64,000 nucleotides of DNA from NORP23 sp050302475 (GCA_050302475.1 JBNLBF010000006.1:62001-126000), one strand, 5' to 3'; positions 35,674 through 45,538 are shown, counted from the first letter of the stretch. Made by a program: numbers and translations. The notes: a model not told the origin generated them from the letters alone.

Positions 35674-35685
35674 CGGGTTAACCCG
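35674..35685. promoter_or_regulatory. Perfect palindrome in the sciP/mnmA divergent promoter
   Basis: CGGGTTAACCCG is a 12-bp perfect palindrome 37 bp upstream of the sciP start, followed four bases after its TTAA by another TTAA (35686-35689). It could be an operator for a dimeric regulator. The protein that binds is unknown. Confidence 0.4.
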
Positions 35686-35761
35686 TTAATCAAGGATGAA
35701 AGCGCACCTTGCGAGTGCTTAAACTTTTACTATATTGCGATCTTTCCAAATGGAGTCCCCT

Positions 35762-36898
35762 ATGGCCGAGGCGGCGGTAAAACTGAACAGTCTTGGGTTC
35801 GCAAAACCCGAAAGCGAGACGCGTGTCGTCGTCGCGATGTCGGGCGGCGTGGACAGTTCGGTAGTGGCCGCAAAATTGGCGCGCGAAGGCTATGACGTGG
35901 TCGGTGTGACGCTGCAGCTTTACGATCATGGGGCGGCGCTCGCTAAAAAGGGCGCATGCTGTGCCGGAATTGACATTCATGACGCGCGGCGTGTCGCGGA
36001 GGAGATGAACTTCCCGCACTACGTCCTTGATTATGAAAATAAATTCAAAGAAAGTGTTATTGATGAATTCGCGGATGCGTACCTCGCAGGGGCAACGCCT
36101 GTGCCCTGTATCCGCTGCAATGAGCGGGTGAAATTCCGGGACCTGCTGGAGACGGCCAAAGACCTTGACGCCGACTGTATGGCAACGGGTCATTATATCC
36201 AGCGCATCGAAGGCCCAGTGCGGGCCGAGTTACATCAGGCCGCAGATCCTGACCGCGACCAGTCCTATTTTCTGTTTTCAACCACGCAGGAGCAGCTGGA
36301 TTTTCTGCGGTTCCCTCTCGGCCATCTGGCGTCAAAAGACGAAACCCGGTCGCTGGCGCGGGAATTCGGTTTAGTGGTTGCTGACAAACCCGACAGCCAG
36401 GATATCTGTTTTGTTCCGAATGGGTCCTACGCGTCGGTGATCGAAAAACTCCGCCCCGGTGCTGCGGAACCGGGGGAGATTGTGCATCTCGACGGCACGG
36501 TTCTGGGGGAACATAAAGGCGTGATTCACTACACGATCGGACAGCGTCGCGGGCTCGGCATTGGTGGGCGAGAGCCGCTATATGTCGTGAAACTTGATCC
36601 CGATAGCCGTCAGGTCATCGTCGGCCCGCGAGGGGCGCTGGCTATTCGGCGCATTCCTGTCAATGAAATCAATTGGTTAGGGGATAATGTGTTCGAAAGC
36701 CTTGACCGGATCGAAGTCCGTGTCCGTATCCGTTCCACCCGACCACCGAAAGAGGCTGTGATCTACCCGACCGGCCCGCACACGGCGGAGGTTGAACTGG
36801 CTGTGGCAGAGGAAGGGGTCTCCCCCGGACAGGCTTGCGTTTTCTATGGCCTTGATGACACTCGCGTATTGGGTGGCGGCTGGATCACCAAAGCCTGA
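35762..36898 (+). CDS. mnmA: tRNA-specific 2-thiouridylase MnmA
   Basis: ATG 35762 is six bases after GGAG, giving 378 residues. MnmA thiolates U34 of tRNA(Lys, Glu, Gln). It has the PP-loop VVVAMSGGVDSSV, the catalytic cysteines in TPVPCIRCNERVKF and DSQDICFVPNG, and HYTIGQRRGLGIGG. It is divergent from sciP. The stop overlaps the next start by one base (TGATG). Confidence 0.96.
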   Translation: MAEAAVKLNSLGFAKPESETRVVVAMSGGVDSSVVAAKLAREGYDVVGVTLQLYDHGAALAKKGACCAGIDIHDARRVAEEMNFPHYVLDYENKFKESVIDEFADAYLAGATPVPCIRCNERVKFRDLLETAKDLDADCMATGHYIQRIEGPVRAELHQAADPDRDQSYFLFSTTQEQLDFLRFPLGHLASKDETRSLAREFGLVVADKPDSQDICFVPNGSYASVIEKLRPGAAEPGEIVHLDGTVLGEHKGVIHYTIGQRRGLGIGGREPLYVVKLDPDSRQVIVGPRGALAIRRIPVNEINWLGDNVFESLDRIEVRVRIRSTRPPKEAVIYPTGPHTAEVELAVAEEGVSPGQACVFYGLDDTRVLGGGWITKA

Positions 36899-37362
36899 TG
36901 CCCTGGATCGATTACACATCGCGCTATATACTTTGGACGCTGATCCTGTGGGCGGCTGTTGCGGCGTTTCTACCGTTATTTGCATTGATCGGACAGATAG
37001 GTATGCTGCCATACCTGTTGATTTTATTTCGTTTTGCGCCGTTCTTTGCCATGCTTATCATAGCCAATCAATATGTGCGGGACCATGAGGATCCGCCGCT
37101 CTTCAACGATACCATGACCTTCGCGCTGATCTGTGCCGTCATTGTCGTTGCCGTGACGTCGGTGGCCTTCGCGATCTTCAATTTCGCAGGTTGGCTGGGC
37201 GTGCGGATTATGACGGGTGAGACGCCGGAATCGCAGATGATAGTCTTTCAGTATGACCGCTCGTTGATGCAGTTGTCGGGAGTGATTGCATTTCTGTCCA
37301 TCGCCCTTCTGTTCCCCATGAGGGTGAAAAGTCTGATCAAGGCGCGGAAGTCGTCTGTCTGA
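36898..37362 (+). CDS. Four-span membrane protein of unknown function
   Basis: 154 residues with spans at about 10-34, 38-58, 74-100 and 122-142, and a basic C-terminal tail (MRVKSLIKARKSSV). The start overlaps the mnmA stop (TGATG), so it is co-translated with mnmA. The layout resembles small ABZJ_00895-type membrane proteins, but I cannot confirm membership. Confidence 0.72.
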   Translation: MPWIDYTSRYILWTLILWAAVAAFLPLFALIGQIGMLPYLLILFRFAPFFAMLIIANQYVRDHEDPPLFNDTMTFALICAVIVVAVTSVAFAIFNFAGWLGVRIMTGETPESQMIVFQYDRSLMQLSGVIAFLSIALLFPMRVKSLIKARKSSV

Positions 37363-37539
37363 CGGAAGCCCCCTGTGAATCACTGGCACCTTGATGTAGC
37401 GTTTTCTGACACCGCAACTCACAGGATTTCCGCGAGAGCAGATGCAGGATTTCTGCTCCGTGAGGATGATTACCTAAAACTCGCCACGACTGGTATGCTA
37501 GGTGTATGAGGTTCCGGATCACATCCGTGACTTTGCGTT

Positions 37540-38613
37540 TTAATCCAAAATCATATCTGCAGAAGTCAACGGCGGATAGGCTGCAAGCGTTTCTCGTAGC
37601 AGCGCAACCTGCCCTTCCTCCATGCGGGGCGGCTTTTCGACGCGTTCCATGATGGTGCCCTTCTGGCTATCGCCCTCGAACGCTTTCAACGCGACATCAA
37701 CCGGGATCGGCGGGACACCCAACGCGGCGAATAGCTGTGTCACGCCAGCCTCGCGATCCGCATTGAACTCGTTATAACGGATCGGCACCATGGGAACGCC
37801 CGCCGCTTTGGCCGCCTGATATTCCGCCAGATGTTTTTGCCAGAGCAACGCATAGGTCGGGCCGGGTTCAGCCGTTTCCCCCTGAAACTCCACATGTCGT
37901 GCGATAGCATTTGCGACAGGTTCGCGGACCATCAGCTCCCACATGAAACCAATGATATCAATCACATAGGGAGGTTCTATTTCCAGCTTATGGGTGAAGG
38001 CAAATAACGAGTTTCCCCAGCCCAAAGCATCGCGATACATGAAAACATTTCGGGACTCGGGGAAAGCCGCGTGAATGGCTTGGGCGCAAAACAAGCTCTG
38101 ACTTCGGTATTTGATGCCGAGGATCGAGGTTTCCGGATTGCTGCGGATCGCATGGAAAAATTTGGCCAGGGCTTGCAGGGTCGCCGCGTCCCCACCCAGA
38201 TGGGCAACCTGATCGAACACGTCGGGTTCTGACAGGCACCAGACATCGGGGGATGCGTTGAGGACATGGTTTGCTAGTGTCGTGCCGCAGCGGCCAATCG
38301 AATAGATCATCGCCAGTTGCGGTATCGGCAGGTCCGCGGTTAGTGAAATAACCTCTGCCGGATTGGTTTTGGCAACTCTGTCCGCCTGTTCAAACTGCGC
38401 CATGAAGACGAAAGGAACAGCGGCGAGGTCAATGTCCGGAAGGTGCGTGAACCAGATATTTTCTCCGTCGAAACAATAGGGACTCCAGCCCGGTTCGGAC
38501 AGAAAGCGTGCGGGATCGCCCTGCCCGGCGTCGGCGAGCGTAAAATCCTCCGGCTTGGGCGGTGCGACAGGCAGTTCCTTTTCGCGCGCGGTGATTGTGA
38601 AAAACTCAGCCAT
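37540..38613 (-). CDS. Sulfotransferase-fold protein
   Basis: 357 residues. IYSIGRCGTTLANHVLNASPDVWCLSEPDVF (about residues 103-133) matches the 5'-phosphosulfate-binding loop and following acidic segment of sulfotransferases. NVFMYRDALGWGNSLFAF (about 190-207) is at the 3'-phosphate-binding position. The N-terminal 100 residues are extra and unassigned. It would act on a small molecule or glycan using PAPS. The substrate is unknown. GGAGGGG precedes the ATG. One of three sulfotransferase-like genes in the window, and only distantly related to the others. Confidence 0.75.
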   Translation of the reverse strand: MAEFFTITAREKELPVAPPKPEDFTLADAGQGDPARFLSEPGWSPYCFDGENIWFTHLPDIDLAAVPFVFMAQFEQADRVAKTNPAEVISLTADLPIPQLAMIYSIGRCGTTLANHVLNASPDVWCLSEPDVFDQVAHLGGDAATLQALAKFFHAIRSNPETSILGIKYRSQSLFCAQAIHAAFPESRNVFMYRDALGWGNSLFAFTHKLEIEPPYVIDIIGFMWELMVREPVANAIARHVEFQGETAEPGPTYALLWQKHLAEYQAAKAAGVPMVPIRYNEFNADREAGVTQLFAALGVPPIPVDVALKAFEGDSQKGTIMERVEKPPRMEEGQVALLRETLAAYPPLTSADMILD

Positions 38614-38711
38614 GACCCCTCCTGTTTGCAGTTTCTTAGCGTAAGTTTCACGCGGTGGGAATGGACATCCCGCCGACGCCTGATAGGGTTTGGGAAAACG
38701 GAGGTTACGCC

Positions 38712-40085
38712 ATGAGTCTCGACACTATTCTTGCCAAAGCTGACGACAATCTTGATGCCTCGGTCGAACGCCTGTTCGACCTGCTTCGCATCGAAAGTAT
38801 TTCGACCGATCCGGCCTATGCCGAGGAATGCGTGAAAGCCGCAGACTGGTTGGTGGCGGAGCTGCAATCGCTTGGGTTCGATGCTTCGCGGCGCGATACG
38901 CCGGGCCATCCGATGGTGGTTGGGCATTCAGGCGGCGAGGGGCAGAAAAAACTGTTTTATGGCCATTATGATGTTCAACCGGTGGACCCGCTGGAGCTGT
39001 GGTCGCACCCACCCTTTGATCCGGTTCTGGAGGATCGCGAGCGCGGCAAAGTGATCCGAGCGCGTGGGGCGTCGGATGACAAGGGTCAGTTGATGACTTT
39101 TGTCGAGGCCTGCCGCGCCTGGAAGGACGTAAACGGCTCTCTGCCCCCCAACATGGTGATCCTGTTCGAGGGGGAGGAGGAAAGCGGTTCGCCCTCCCTG
39201 ATCCCGTTCCTGAAGGAAAATGCGGACGAGCTGCGCGCCGATATCGGGCTTGTGTGTGACACGGGCTTGTGGGATCGCGATACGCCGGCAATTTCAACAA
39301 TGCTGCGCGGGTTGGTGGCGGTTGATTTTACCATTAAGGCATCGGACATGGACCTTCACTCCGGCATGTATGGCGGTGCGGCAATCAACCCGATCCGGGT
39401 GCTGACAAAGATTCTTGGCGGGTTGCATGATGACGACGGGCGCGTGACGCTACCCGGGTTTTATGACGGCGTGAAGCCGCTGTCGAACGAGATCAAAGAC
39501 CAATGGGAATCGCTGAATTTTGATGACGAAGCGTTTTTGGGCGCTGTCGGGCTGACTACTCCGGCGGGGGAAAAAGCTTTTTCGACGCTGGAACAGCTGT
39601 GGTCGCGCCCGACCTGCGATATCAATGGTATTTCCGGCGGGTACACCGGCAAAGGGTTCAAAACCGTTCTGCCCTCCGAAGCGCATGCCAAGGTCAGCTT
39701 CCGTCTGGTCGGCGAACAGGACCCCAAAGCGATCAGCGCGGCGTTCAAAAAATATGTCGCCGACAACCTGCCCCCGGATTGTGAGGTCATCTATCATAGC
39801 GGCGACGGGGCACCGGCAACGTCACTGAATAATGAACAGCCGGAATTTGTGAAATCCCGTGAAGCCCTGTCAGCTGAATGGCCGAACGAGGCGATTTTCG
39901 GAGGGTGTGGCGGCTCAATTCCAATTGTGGGGCTGTTTCAGGATATCCTTGGCATGGATTCGATCCTGATCGGGTTCGGGCAGGAGGATGATCTGATCCA
40001 CTCTCCGAACGAGAAATACGATCTGCGCAGTTATCATAAGGGTATCCGCAGCTGGATACGTGTGCTGGACGCTTTGGCTGGCTGA
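38712..40085 (+). CDS. M20-family metallopeptidase (dipeptidase, CNDP/DapE-like)
   Basis: ATG 38712 follows CGGAGG. The 457-residue product has the di-zinc ligands in LFYGHYDVQP, RGASDDKGQ, the general-base motif FEGEEESGSPSL, and CDTGLWD; the lid domain occupies about residues 205-370. Such enzymes cleave dipeptides or acylated amino acids in the cytoplasm. Monocistronic, ending in a strong hairpin. Confidence 0.93.
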   Translation: MSLDTILAKADDNLDASVERLFDLLRIESISTDPAYAEECVKAADWLVAELQSLGFDASRRDTPGHPMVVGHSGGEGQKKLFYGHYDVQPVDPLELWSHPPFDPVLEDRERGKVIRARGASDDKGQLMTFVEACRAWKDVNGSLPPNMVILFEGEEESGSPSLIPFLKENADELRADIGLVCDTGLWDRDTPAISTMLRGLVAVDFTIKASDMDLHSGMYGGAAINPIRVLTKILGGLHDDDGRVTLPGFYDGVKPLSNEIKDQWESLNFDDEAFLGAVGLTTPAGEKAFSTLEQLWSRPTCDINGISGGYTGKGFKTVLPSEAHAKVSFRLVGEQDPKAISAAFKKYVADNLPPDCEVIYHSGDGAPATSLNNEQPEFVKSREALSAEWPNEAIFGGCGGSIPIVGLFQDILGMDSILIGFGQEDDLIHSPNEKYDLRSYHKGIRSWIRVLDALAG

Positions 40086-40102
40086 ACTTCCTGAAACCTG
40101 AA

Positions 40103-40134
40103 AGGATGGGTGAGGATCCACCCATCCTATTATC
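40103..40134. terminator. Strong hairpin between convergent genes
   Basis: AGGATGGGTG (40103-40112), loop AGGATC, and CACCCATCCT (40119-40128) form a perfect 10-bp stem, followed by ATTATC and then TTTT on the plus strand. It ends the M20 gene. Confidence 0.75.
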
Positions 40135-40171
40135 TGTTTTCAGAGCGGAGTGTGCCTACCAGACGCGCGCT

Positions 40172-41044
40172 CTATTGGAACAGGACCGGGGGAATAATCC
40201 CCACTTGGTTGCCGCCAATTGATGCAACACTGTCCTTCACGATGACCGGCACCGTGAATTCTGCATCCCCGGTCAGGATCGACAGTAGAGGTTCCAACTG
40301 AGAGGCAGCCGTTACACCGATCAGCTGTGACAGGTTAAATGCGCCCTGCCAGTCGGAAACGGTTAACGTTGCTTCGCCATTCAGGCGACCAAATCCGTCG
40401 ACATCGAAATCGCCGCTGCCGGTTAATATCAGACCGGCCCAGTCCAGCGAGAGGGATTCCACGCGAACAGATTCGACCAGAAGCTCGCCTGTCTCGACAG
40501 ATTCCATATCAAATGCCTTGTTCAGGCTGACCAATGTGGTCGCAGACACAGCGTTAACATTTTGCAGCAGCTCCGTGTTACCCGGAATTCTGCGTAGCAG
40601 CGTATCCGGCAAAGACAGCGCGCCGCCATTCAGGCTCAACTGATAATCAGCCCCTAGCCCTTTACGGGTGAAGGAGAAATTCGCCTCGCGTAAAGCGTCG
40701 CGAATCTCGACATTGTCAATGAGGGACAGGATATCGCTATTTGTAGATGTTCTGCCGACAATCGGATTGTCGGGGGGACGTAGAAAAATGATCTCTCGGG
40801 GTGGGGGCACACCTGTTGCAGGGTCCTCGGTATCACCATCACCTTCACCCTCCCCGTCAGCTTCGCCCACGGCGGTGTCCTCACCTTCGGCAGAGGGGTC
40901 TGTGGCTACTTCTTCGGTATCGTCACCCGTGGCGGGATCAGCCTCTTGTGCCAACAGATTGGTCGACGCCAGTACCAGCGTCAGAAACATTAACGCTGGT
41001 ACAAACCATCTCAGCAAGAGATCTGACAAAGCTTTATTGCTCAA
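40172..41044 (-). CDS. Exported protein with acidic linker, DUF2125-like C terminus
   Basis: 290 residues. A signal peptide or anchor (about 11-32, LRWFVPALMFLTLVLASTNLLA) is followed by a strongly acidic Glu/Asp/Gly linker (about 34-77). The remaining 200 residues alternate beta and helix; the end (NGEATLTVSDWQGAFNLSQL...FTVPVIVKDSVASIGG) resembles the DUF2125 proteins of Rhodobacterales, though this match is from memory and weak. It overlaps the 109-aa gene upstream by 4 bp (ATGA). Confidence 0.65.
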   Translation of the reverse strand: MSNKALSDLLLRWFVPALMFLTLVLASTNLLAQEADPATGDDTEEVATDPSAEGEDTAVGEADGEGEGDGDTEDPATGVPPPREIIFLRPPDNPIVGRTSTNSDILSLIDNVEIRDALREANFSFTRKGLGADYQLSLNGGALSLPDTLLRRIPGNTELLQNVNAVSATTLVSLNKAFDMESVETGELLVESVRVESLSLDWAGLILTGSGDFDVDGFGRLNGEATLTVSDWQGAFNLSQLIGVTAASQLEPLLSILTGDAEFTVPVIVKDSVASIGGNQVGIIPPVLFQ

Positions 41045-41370
41045 TTGCCTCTTCCTTTTCTCGCTCTGCGGCGGTTTTTTTGCTCGATCCCTTCCCGAAA
41101 TATTTCGGTCATCGGGTGGTCAGGATGCGTGCTACTATACTGATCGTGAAACATTTTCATATAGTTTTGAACATCTGCGTCTTCGGGCAATCCCAGAACC
41201 CAGTCCAGAAACACCGTCCGGCATTCAGACTTGGAAATAGTTTCCATCGCATAAATATCACTAATCAAATTACGCGGATCATGAGTCACCAACACATCCA
41301 AGCCCCCAACCTGATCGGCGCGAGTGGGAATCTTCTCAGGATAACTGTTCCAACAATCGTTACTCAGCAC
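41041..41370 (-). CDS. Small protein of unknown function
   Basis: 109 residues from GTG 41370 (AAGGG eight bases upstream). There is no signal peptide or membrane span; two cysteines, an acidic middle and a very basic end (EQKNRRRARKGRGN). I do not recognise it. The stop overlaps the ATG of the exported protein, so they are co-translated. Base composition is lower in GC than glnE upstream, compatible with later acquisition. Confidence 0.6.
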   Translation of the reverse strand: MLSNDCWNSYPEKIPTRADQVGGLDVLVTHDPRNLISDIYAMETISKSECRTVFLDWVLGLPEDADVQNYMKMFHDQYSSTHPDHPMTEIFREGIEQKNRRRARKGRGN

Positions 41371-41418
41371 CCACTTCGCCCTTCTAACATTGAGTCATAA
41401 CGTGCCATCGGCATGAAT

Positions 41419-44202
41419 TTACAGTCTTTTATGTATTATTTTGGTCATTTTTGTGGCTAAACTTGTCAAATATGCAACCACGTCCATTCCGTCAGGTCGA
41501 TCCGACAGAGCGGAGGACAGGATTTTCACCCGATTTATCATCGCTTCGCTTGCGTCCGGTTCCAATCCGGTTAGGCGGGTGATTTGCAATACGGCCGAAT
41601 AGGCTTTGTGCGCTGTTTCTATCACGTCAGCTTCCGAGGCATCGATCCAGCCTGCCCCCAGCAACTGCGGAACATGGGCACGGATCGAGGTTGTCCCTAA
41701 ACTGCCCGTCAACAGCGCACCGGTCTGCAAAAACAGTTCCAGGTCCATCATGCGCCCTTCGCCGTTTTTCACGTCCAACGGTCCGTCCGGCGATTTTTCG
41801 CGAAACAGGCGATCACGCATATCTGCAAGGTCCTGAAGGGTTTTCCCGGCATCCCTTTCGCGCGTCAGTGCGTGTGAGATAGCCGTCGTAATCCCGTCTT
41901 GCAGTTTCGGCGAGCCTACCAGAACACGGGCGCGGGTCAGGGCAAGATGTTCCCAGGTCCAGGCGTCCTCGTACTGATATCTCGAAAACGAATTTAGCGC
42001 GGTGGCAACCGGCCCCTGACGCCCCGAAGGACGCAGACGCATATCGACCTGATAGAGCGCCCCCTCGGCGGTTGGTACAGTCAATGCGGACAGGAGAGTC
42101 TGCGTCAGACGGGCGAAATATGTTTTGATCGGCAATTGTTTCGGACCGTCGGAATATTCCGCGCCTTCCGCATCGTAAATCACGATCAGGTCGAGGTCCG
42201 AGGTCGCTGTCATCTCTCTCGATCCCAGTTTCCCCATCGCGATCACCGCCGCCCCCTGCCCCGGCGGTTCACCGTAACGGCGCGAAAATTCGGTGCAAAC
42301 AGCTGGGAAGAGATTGCCAAGGCAGGCTTCGGCAATATCAGAATATTCCACAGCGGCCTCATCTGGCGAAGCAATCCCGCGCAAAAGACCAACACCTACT
42401 TTGAACTGTTTTTCCTTCACCCAGCGCCGCGTTATGTCCAGCGTATCCTCATAGTCACGAGATCGGGTCAGAAGATCATGCAATTCAGCTTGCAAACGCT
42501 CCAGCCCCGGTAAGGGATCAAAGAAATCCGCTGTGACCACGGCATCCAGAACCTGAGGATTCCGCCCCATATATTGCGCAAGCGCAGGTGCCGTGGCGGA
42601 AATATCCGCAATCAATTCCAGCAGAATCGGATTTGCTTCGAACAAAGAAAATATCTGCACGCCTGCAGGCAAATCTGACAGAAACGCATCAAATTGCGAA
42701 AGGGCAAAATCCGGATCAGATGCGTTGGCCATATGCGAAAGAAGGTCATTTTCGATACGCGAAAAAATCCTCTCTGCCCGTTCTGATCGCAATGCCGGAT
42801 ATTGGTGCCAACGATCCGTAAATTCCTTTGCACGGCTTAGAAAGTCTTCGGGAAGGTCGGGGTTTTGTTCGGTGTCATCCGGGGCAAAAAATGCTTCGGT
42901 TCTCTCATGAACATTCTTCAGTAATGCAATGATTTCATTTGATAATACTGTGGTGTCAGCATATCCACAGAACCGCGCGAACCGATCCTGCTTGTCGGGT
43001 TGATCGGGCAGCTTGTGCGTTTGCATATCATCCAGCATTTGAATGCGATGCTCCCATTCGCGTAATTGCCGGTAACTGCGGGTCAGATTGTCGGCGAGGT
43101 CATCAGTTATCCAGCCTGTCCCAGCCAGCGCTGCCAGCGCAGGGACGGTTTCGCGGTTACGGATGGCGGGTTCACGCCCACCGCAGATGATCTGACGGGT
43201 CTGGGTGAAGAACTCAATCTCGCGTATGCCACCCCGGCCGAGCTTAAGATCGTGGCCCGAAAAGGTGATCGGCCCGTGCAACTGTTTATGTTCGCGAATA
43301 CGCAGCCGCATGTCATGGGCGTCCTGAATGGCTGCGAAATCGAGATGTTTGCGCCAGATGAACGGACGAAGTTCGGTCAGGAACCGATCCCCTGCTACGA
43401 TATCCCCGGCGCAGGGGCGGGCTTTGATAAACGCAGCCCGTTCCCACGTGCGCCCGAAACTTTCATAGTACCGTTCGGCTGCGTCCATGGCGATGCAGAC
43501 TGGCGTCACCGATGGATCGGGGCGCAGACGCAGGTCAGTGCGGAAGACATACCCTTCTGCGGTGGGTTCAGACAACAGTTTGACCAAGCGCTGTGTCACG
43601 CGGATGAAGGCACTGCGGGTGGCAGCGAAATCCTCTTCCGGGTAGCGGGTTTCGTCAAACAGCATGATCAGGTCAATGTCGGATGAGTAATTCAGCTCTC
43701 CTGCGCCCATCTTGCCCATGGCAAGTGCCACCAGACCACCACACTCCTCCGGGGCTTCGGCGATCCAGTCGGGCAGTTTTCCGCGATTTACCTCAGCCAT
43801 CACTAGATGCTGCATTGCCGCCTGCACAGCGCGATCGGCAAGGTCCGTCAGCGCCCCTGTGACCTGTTCAAGCGACCAGACATCCCCAAGATCAGCCAAC
43901 GCGGCCAACAACGCGACCCTGCGCTTGGCGGTTCGCAGCGAGGCGGAGAGGCTGTCAAAATCCTCGCCGGTGATCGCCGCCAGTGTATCGGCGATCAGAC
44001 GATCCAGATCGGTTTGCAAATTGTCGCGCAGCCATTCGCCCTCGCGCGCGATCAGACCCGCCAAATACGGACTGCAACAGGCTGTGTTGATAATCAGCGC
44101 CGCGACATTGTCCGGCTGATCGCCCCAGTCAGCCGTCAGCGCAGCCTGTTCAGTCAGGTCATAGGGTATAGGGGCGCGGGTGGCATCGGATAAGCTGCTC
44201 AT
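41419..44202 (-). CDS. glnE: Bifunctional glutamine synthetase adenylyltransferase/deadenylylase
   Basis: 927 residues with two nucleotidyltransferase domains in the usual order: N-terminal AMP-removing site (AMGKMGAGELNYSSDIDLIML) and C-terminal AMP-adding site (AMGKLGSREMTATSDLDLIVIYD), each followed by a helical GlnD-PII uridylyltransferase-like domain. It tunes GlnA activity to nitrogen status via PII. It is downstream of the PaaG-like gene (40-bp gap). Confidence 0.97.
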   Translation of the reverse strand: MSSLSDATRAPIPYDLTEQAALTADWGDQPDNVAALIINTACCSPYLAGLIAREGEWLRDNLQTDLDRLIADTLAAITGEDFDSLSASLRTAKRRVALLAALADLGDVWSLEQVTGALTDLADRAVQAAMQHLVMAEVNRGKLPDWIAEAPEECGGLVALAMGKMGAGELNYSSDIDLIMLFDETRYPEEDFAATRSAFIRVTQRLVKLLSEPTAEGYVFRTDLRLRPDPSVTPVCIAMDAAERYYESFGRTWERAAFIKARPCAGDIVAGDRFLTELRPFIWRKHLDFAAIQDAHDMRLRIREHKQLHGPITFSGHDLKLGRGGIREIEFFTQTRQIICGGREPAIRNRETVPALAALAGTGWITDDLADNLTRSYRQLREWEHRIQMLDDMQTHKLPDQPDKQDRFARFCGYADTTVLSNEIIALLKNVHERTEAFFAPDDTEQNPDLPEDFLSRAKEFTDRWHQYPALRSERAERIFSRIENDLLSHMANASDPDFALSQFDAFLSDLPAGVQIFSLFEANPILLELIADISATAPALAQYMGRNPQVLDAVVTADFFDPLPGLERLQAELHDLLTRSRDYEDTLDITRRWVKEKQFKVGVGLLRGIASPDEAAVEYSDIAEACLGNLFPAVCTEFSRRYGEPPGQGAAVIAMGKLGSREMTATSDLDLIVIYDAEGAEYSDGPKQLPIKTYFARLTQTLLSALTVPTAEGALYQVDMRLRPSGRQGPVATALNSFSRYQYEDAWTWEHLALTRARVLVGSPKLQDGITTAISHALTRERDAGKTLQDLADMRDRLFREKSPDGPLDVKNGEGRMMDLELFLQTGALLTGSLGTTSIRAHVPQLLGAGWIDASEADVIETAHKAYSAVLQITRLTGLEPDASEAMINRVKILSSALSDRPDGMDVVAYLTSLATKMTKIIHKRL

Positions 44203-44242
44203 ACCGACAGAATGTCAGCATTCCGCGCCCGGTCAAGCCGCT

Positions 44243-45019
44243 TTAGCGCCCATCGAATTTGGGGGAACGTTTCTCGCTAAAGGCGATGATCCCTTCGAGG
44301 AAATCGCGGGTTTTTCCGGCGATACCCTGAAGGTGGGCCTCTTCGGACAACTGGTCAGCCAACGTATTGTCCATGCTGCGCCGCATTGCCTGTTTTAACA
44401 GCGTATATGTCTGCGTAGGACCGTTCGCCAGATAGGCCGCGCGGTCCTGCACTGTCTGGGCAAAATCGTCATCATCGACGCATTCCCAGATCATACCCCA
44501 ATCGGCAGCTCTTTCGGCTTCGATCTTTTCGGAAAACAGGGCTGCGCCCATGGCACGCGCAAACCCGATCTGACGGGGCAGCCAGAAACTGCCACCCGCA
44601 TCCGGAATCAGACCGATTTTTGCAAAAGCCTGGGTGAAATAAGCCGACTTGCAGGCAATCACCACATCCGCTGCCAGTGCCAGGTTCGCCCCTGCCCCCA
44701 CAGCCGCACCATTCACGGCAGAGATCGTGGGGATTTTGCTCTCGTATATTGCCAGCAGCATCGGTTCATATTCTTCACGCAGCGTGCGTTCCAGATCGAT
44801 ATCCGCCAGATGCCGCTGATCGCCGAGGTCCTGGCCCGCGCAAAACCCGCGTCCCTCGCCTGTCATGATCAGGACTCGCGCATCGTCCTGTGCCCGGTCC
44901 ACAGCATGGGTGATTTCGGTCCGCATCTGGCCATTGAGGCTATTCATCTTCTCCGGACGGTTGAGCTTGATCGTCGCGACCTCGTCCGCAACGGTGTAAT
45001 GGATCGTCTGATAGTCCAT
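44243..45019 (-). CDS. Enoyl-CoA hydratase/isomerase, PaaG-like
   Basis: 258 residues, crotonase fold. The oxyanion-hole segments are GRGFCAGQDLGD and NGAAVGAGANLALAADV. The catalytic pair of hydratases is replaced by the isomerase pattern with Asp in AKIGLIPDAGGSFWLPR, as in PaaG (1,2-epoxyphenylacetyl-CoA isomerase). No other paa gene is near, so it may act on another CoA thioester. GGGAGG precedes the ATG. It follows ccmH with a 69-bp gap. Confidence 0.85.
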   Translation of the reverse strand: MDYQTIHYTVADEVATIKLNRPEKMNSLNGQMRTEITHAVDRAQDDARVLIMTGEGRGFCAGQDLGDQRHLADIDLERTLREEYEPMLLAIYESKIPTISAVNGAAVGAGANLALAADVVIACKSAYFTQAFAKIGLIPDAGGSFWLPRQIGFARAMGAALFSEKIEAERAADWGMIWECVDDDDFAQTVQDRAAYLANGPTQTYTLLKQAMRRSMDNTLADQLSEEAHLQGIAGKTRDFLEGIIAFSEKRSPKFDGR

Positions 45020-45088
45020 CCGGACCTCCCTTGCTGGTTGGGTTCTATTTAGGCAGCGTTGCCGCCAATTAAAAGCACCAACCTTGCG

Positions 45089-45538
45089 TCAGTCGTTTAG
45101 CAGGTCCTGCAGACGCTTTTCTTCATCATCAGAGAGGGTGTCGCTGGTAGGCGCCGCAGTTGATCGCCGGCGCAGGAATGCAAAGGCGAGGATTCCGCCA
45201 AGGATCAGCAGGATCGGACCGGTCAGCCACAGAAACAGATTCTTGGCACTAAGCGTAGGGCGCAACAGAACATATTCGCCGTAGCGGTCCACGACATAGG
45301 CGACGACCTGTTCGTCGCTGTCGCCTTCGGTCAGGCGCTCGCGGACCAGCAACCGCAGGTCACGCGCCAACTCGGCATTGCTGTCGTCGATATTTTCGTT
45401 TTGACAGACGAGGCAGCGAAGTTCCTGCGAGATGTCGCGCGCCCGCGCTTCCAGTTCCGGATCATCGAGAATCTCATCAGGTTGCACCGCCAGAACAGCG
45501 GTCGCAAAGGCCAGCATTATCAGCGTCAGGCGGATCAT
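45089..45538 (-). CDS. ccmH: Cytochrome c-type biogenesis protein CcmH
   Basis: 149 residues. A signal sequence, a periplasmic three-helix domain with the redox pair Cys42-x2-Cys45 (LRCLVCQNENIDDS), a C-terminal membrane span (about 102-122) and a short cytoplasmic tail. It reduces apocytochrome c cysteines and works with CcmF in heme ligation. The start overlaps the ccmF stop by 4 bp. Confidence 0.95.
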   Translation of the reverse strand: MIRLTLIMLAFATAVLAVQPDEILDDPELEARARDISQELRCLVCQNENIDDSNAELARDLRLLVRERLTEGDSDEQVVAYVVDRYGEYVLLRPTLSAKNLFLWLTGPILLILGGILAFAFLRRRSTAAPTSDTLSDDEEKRLQDLLND

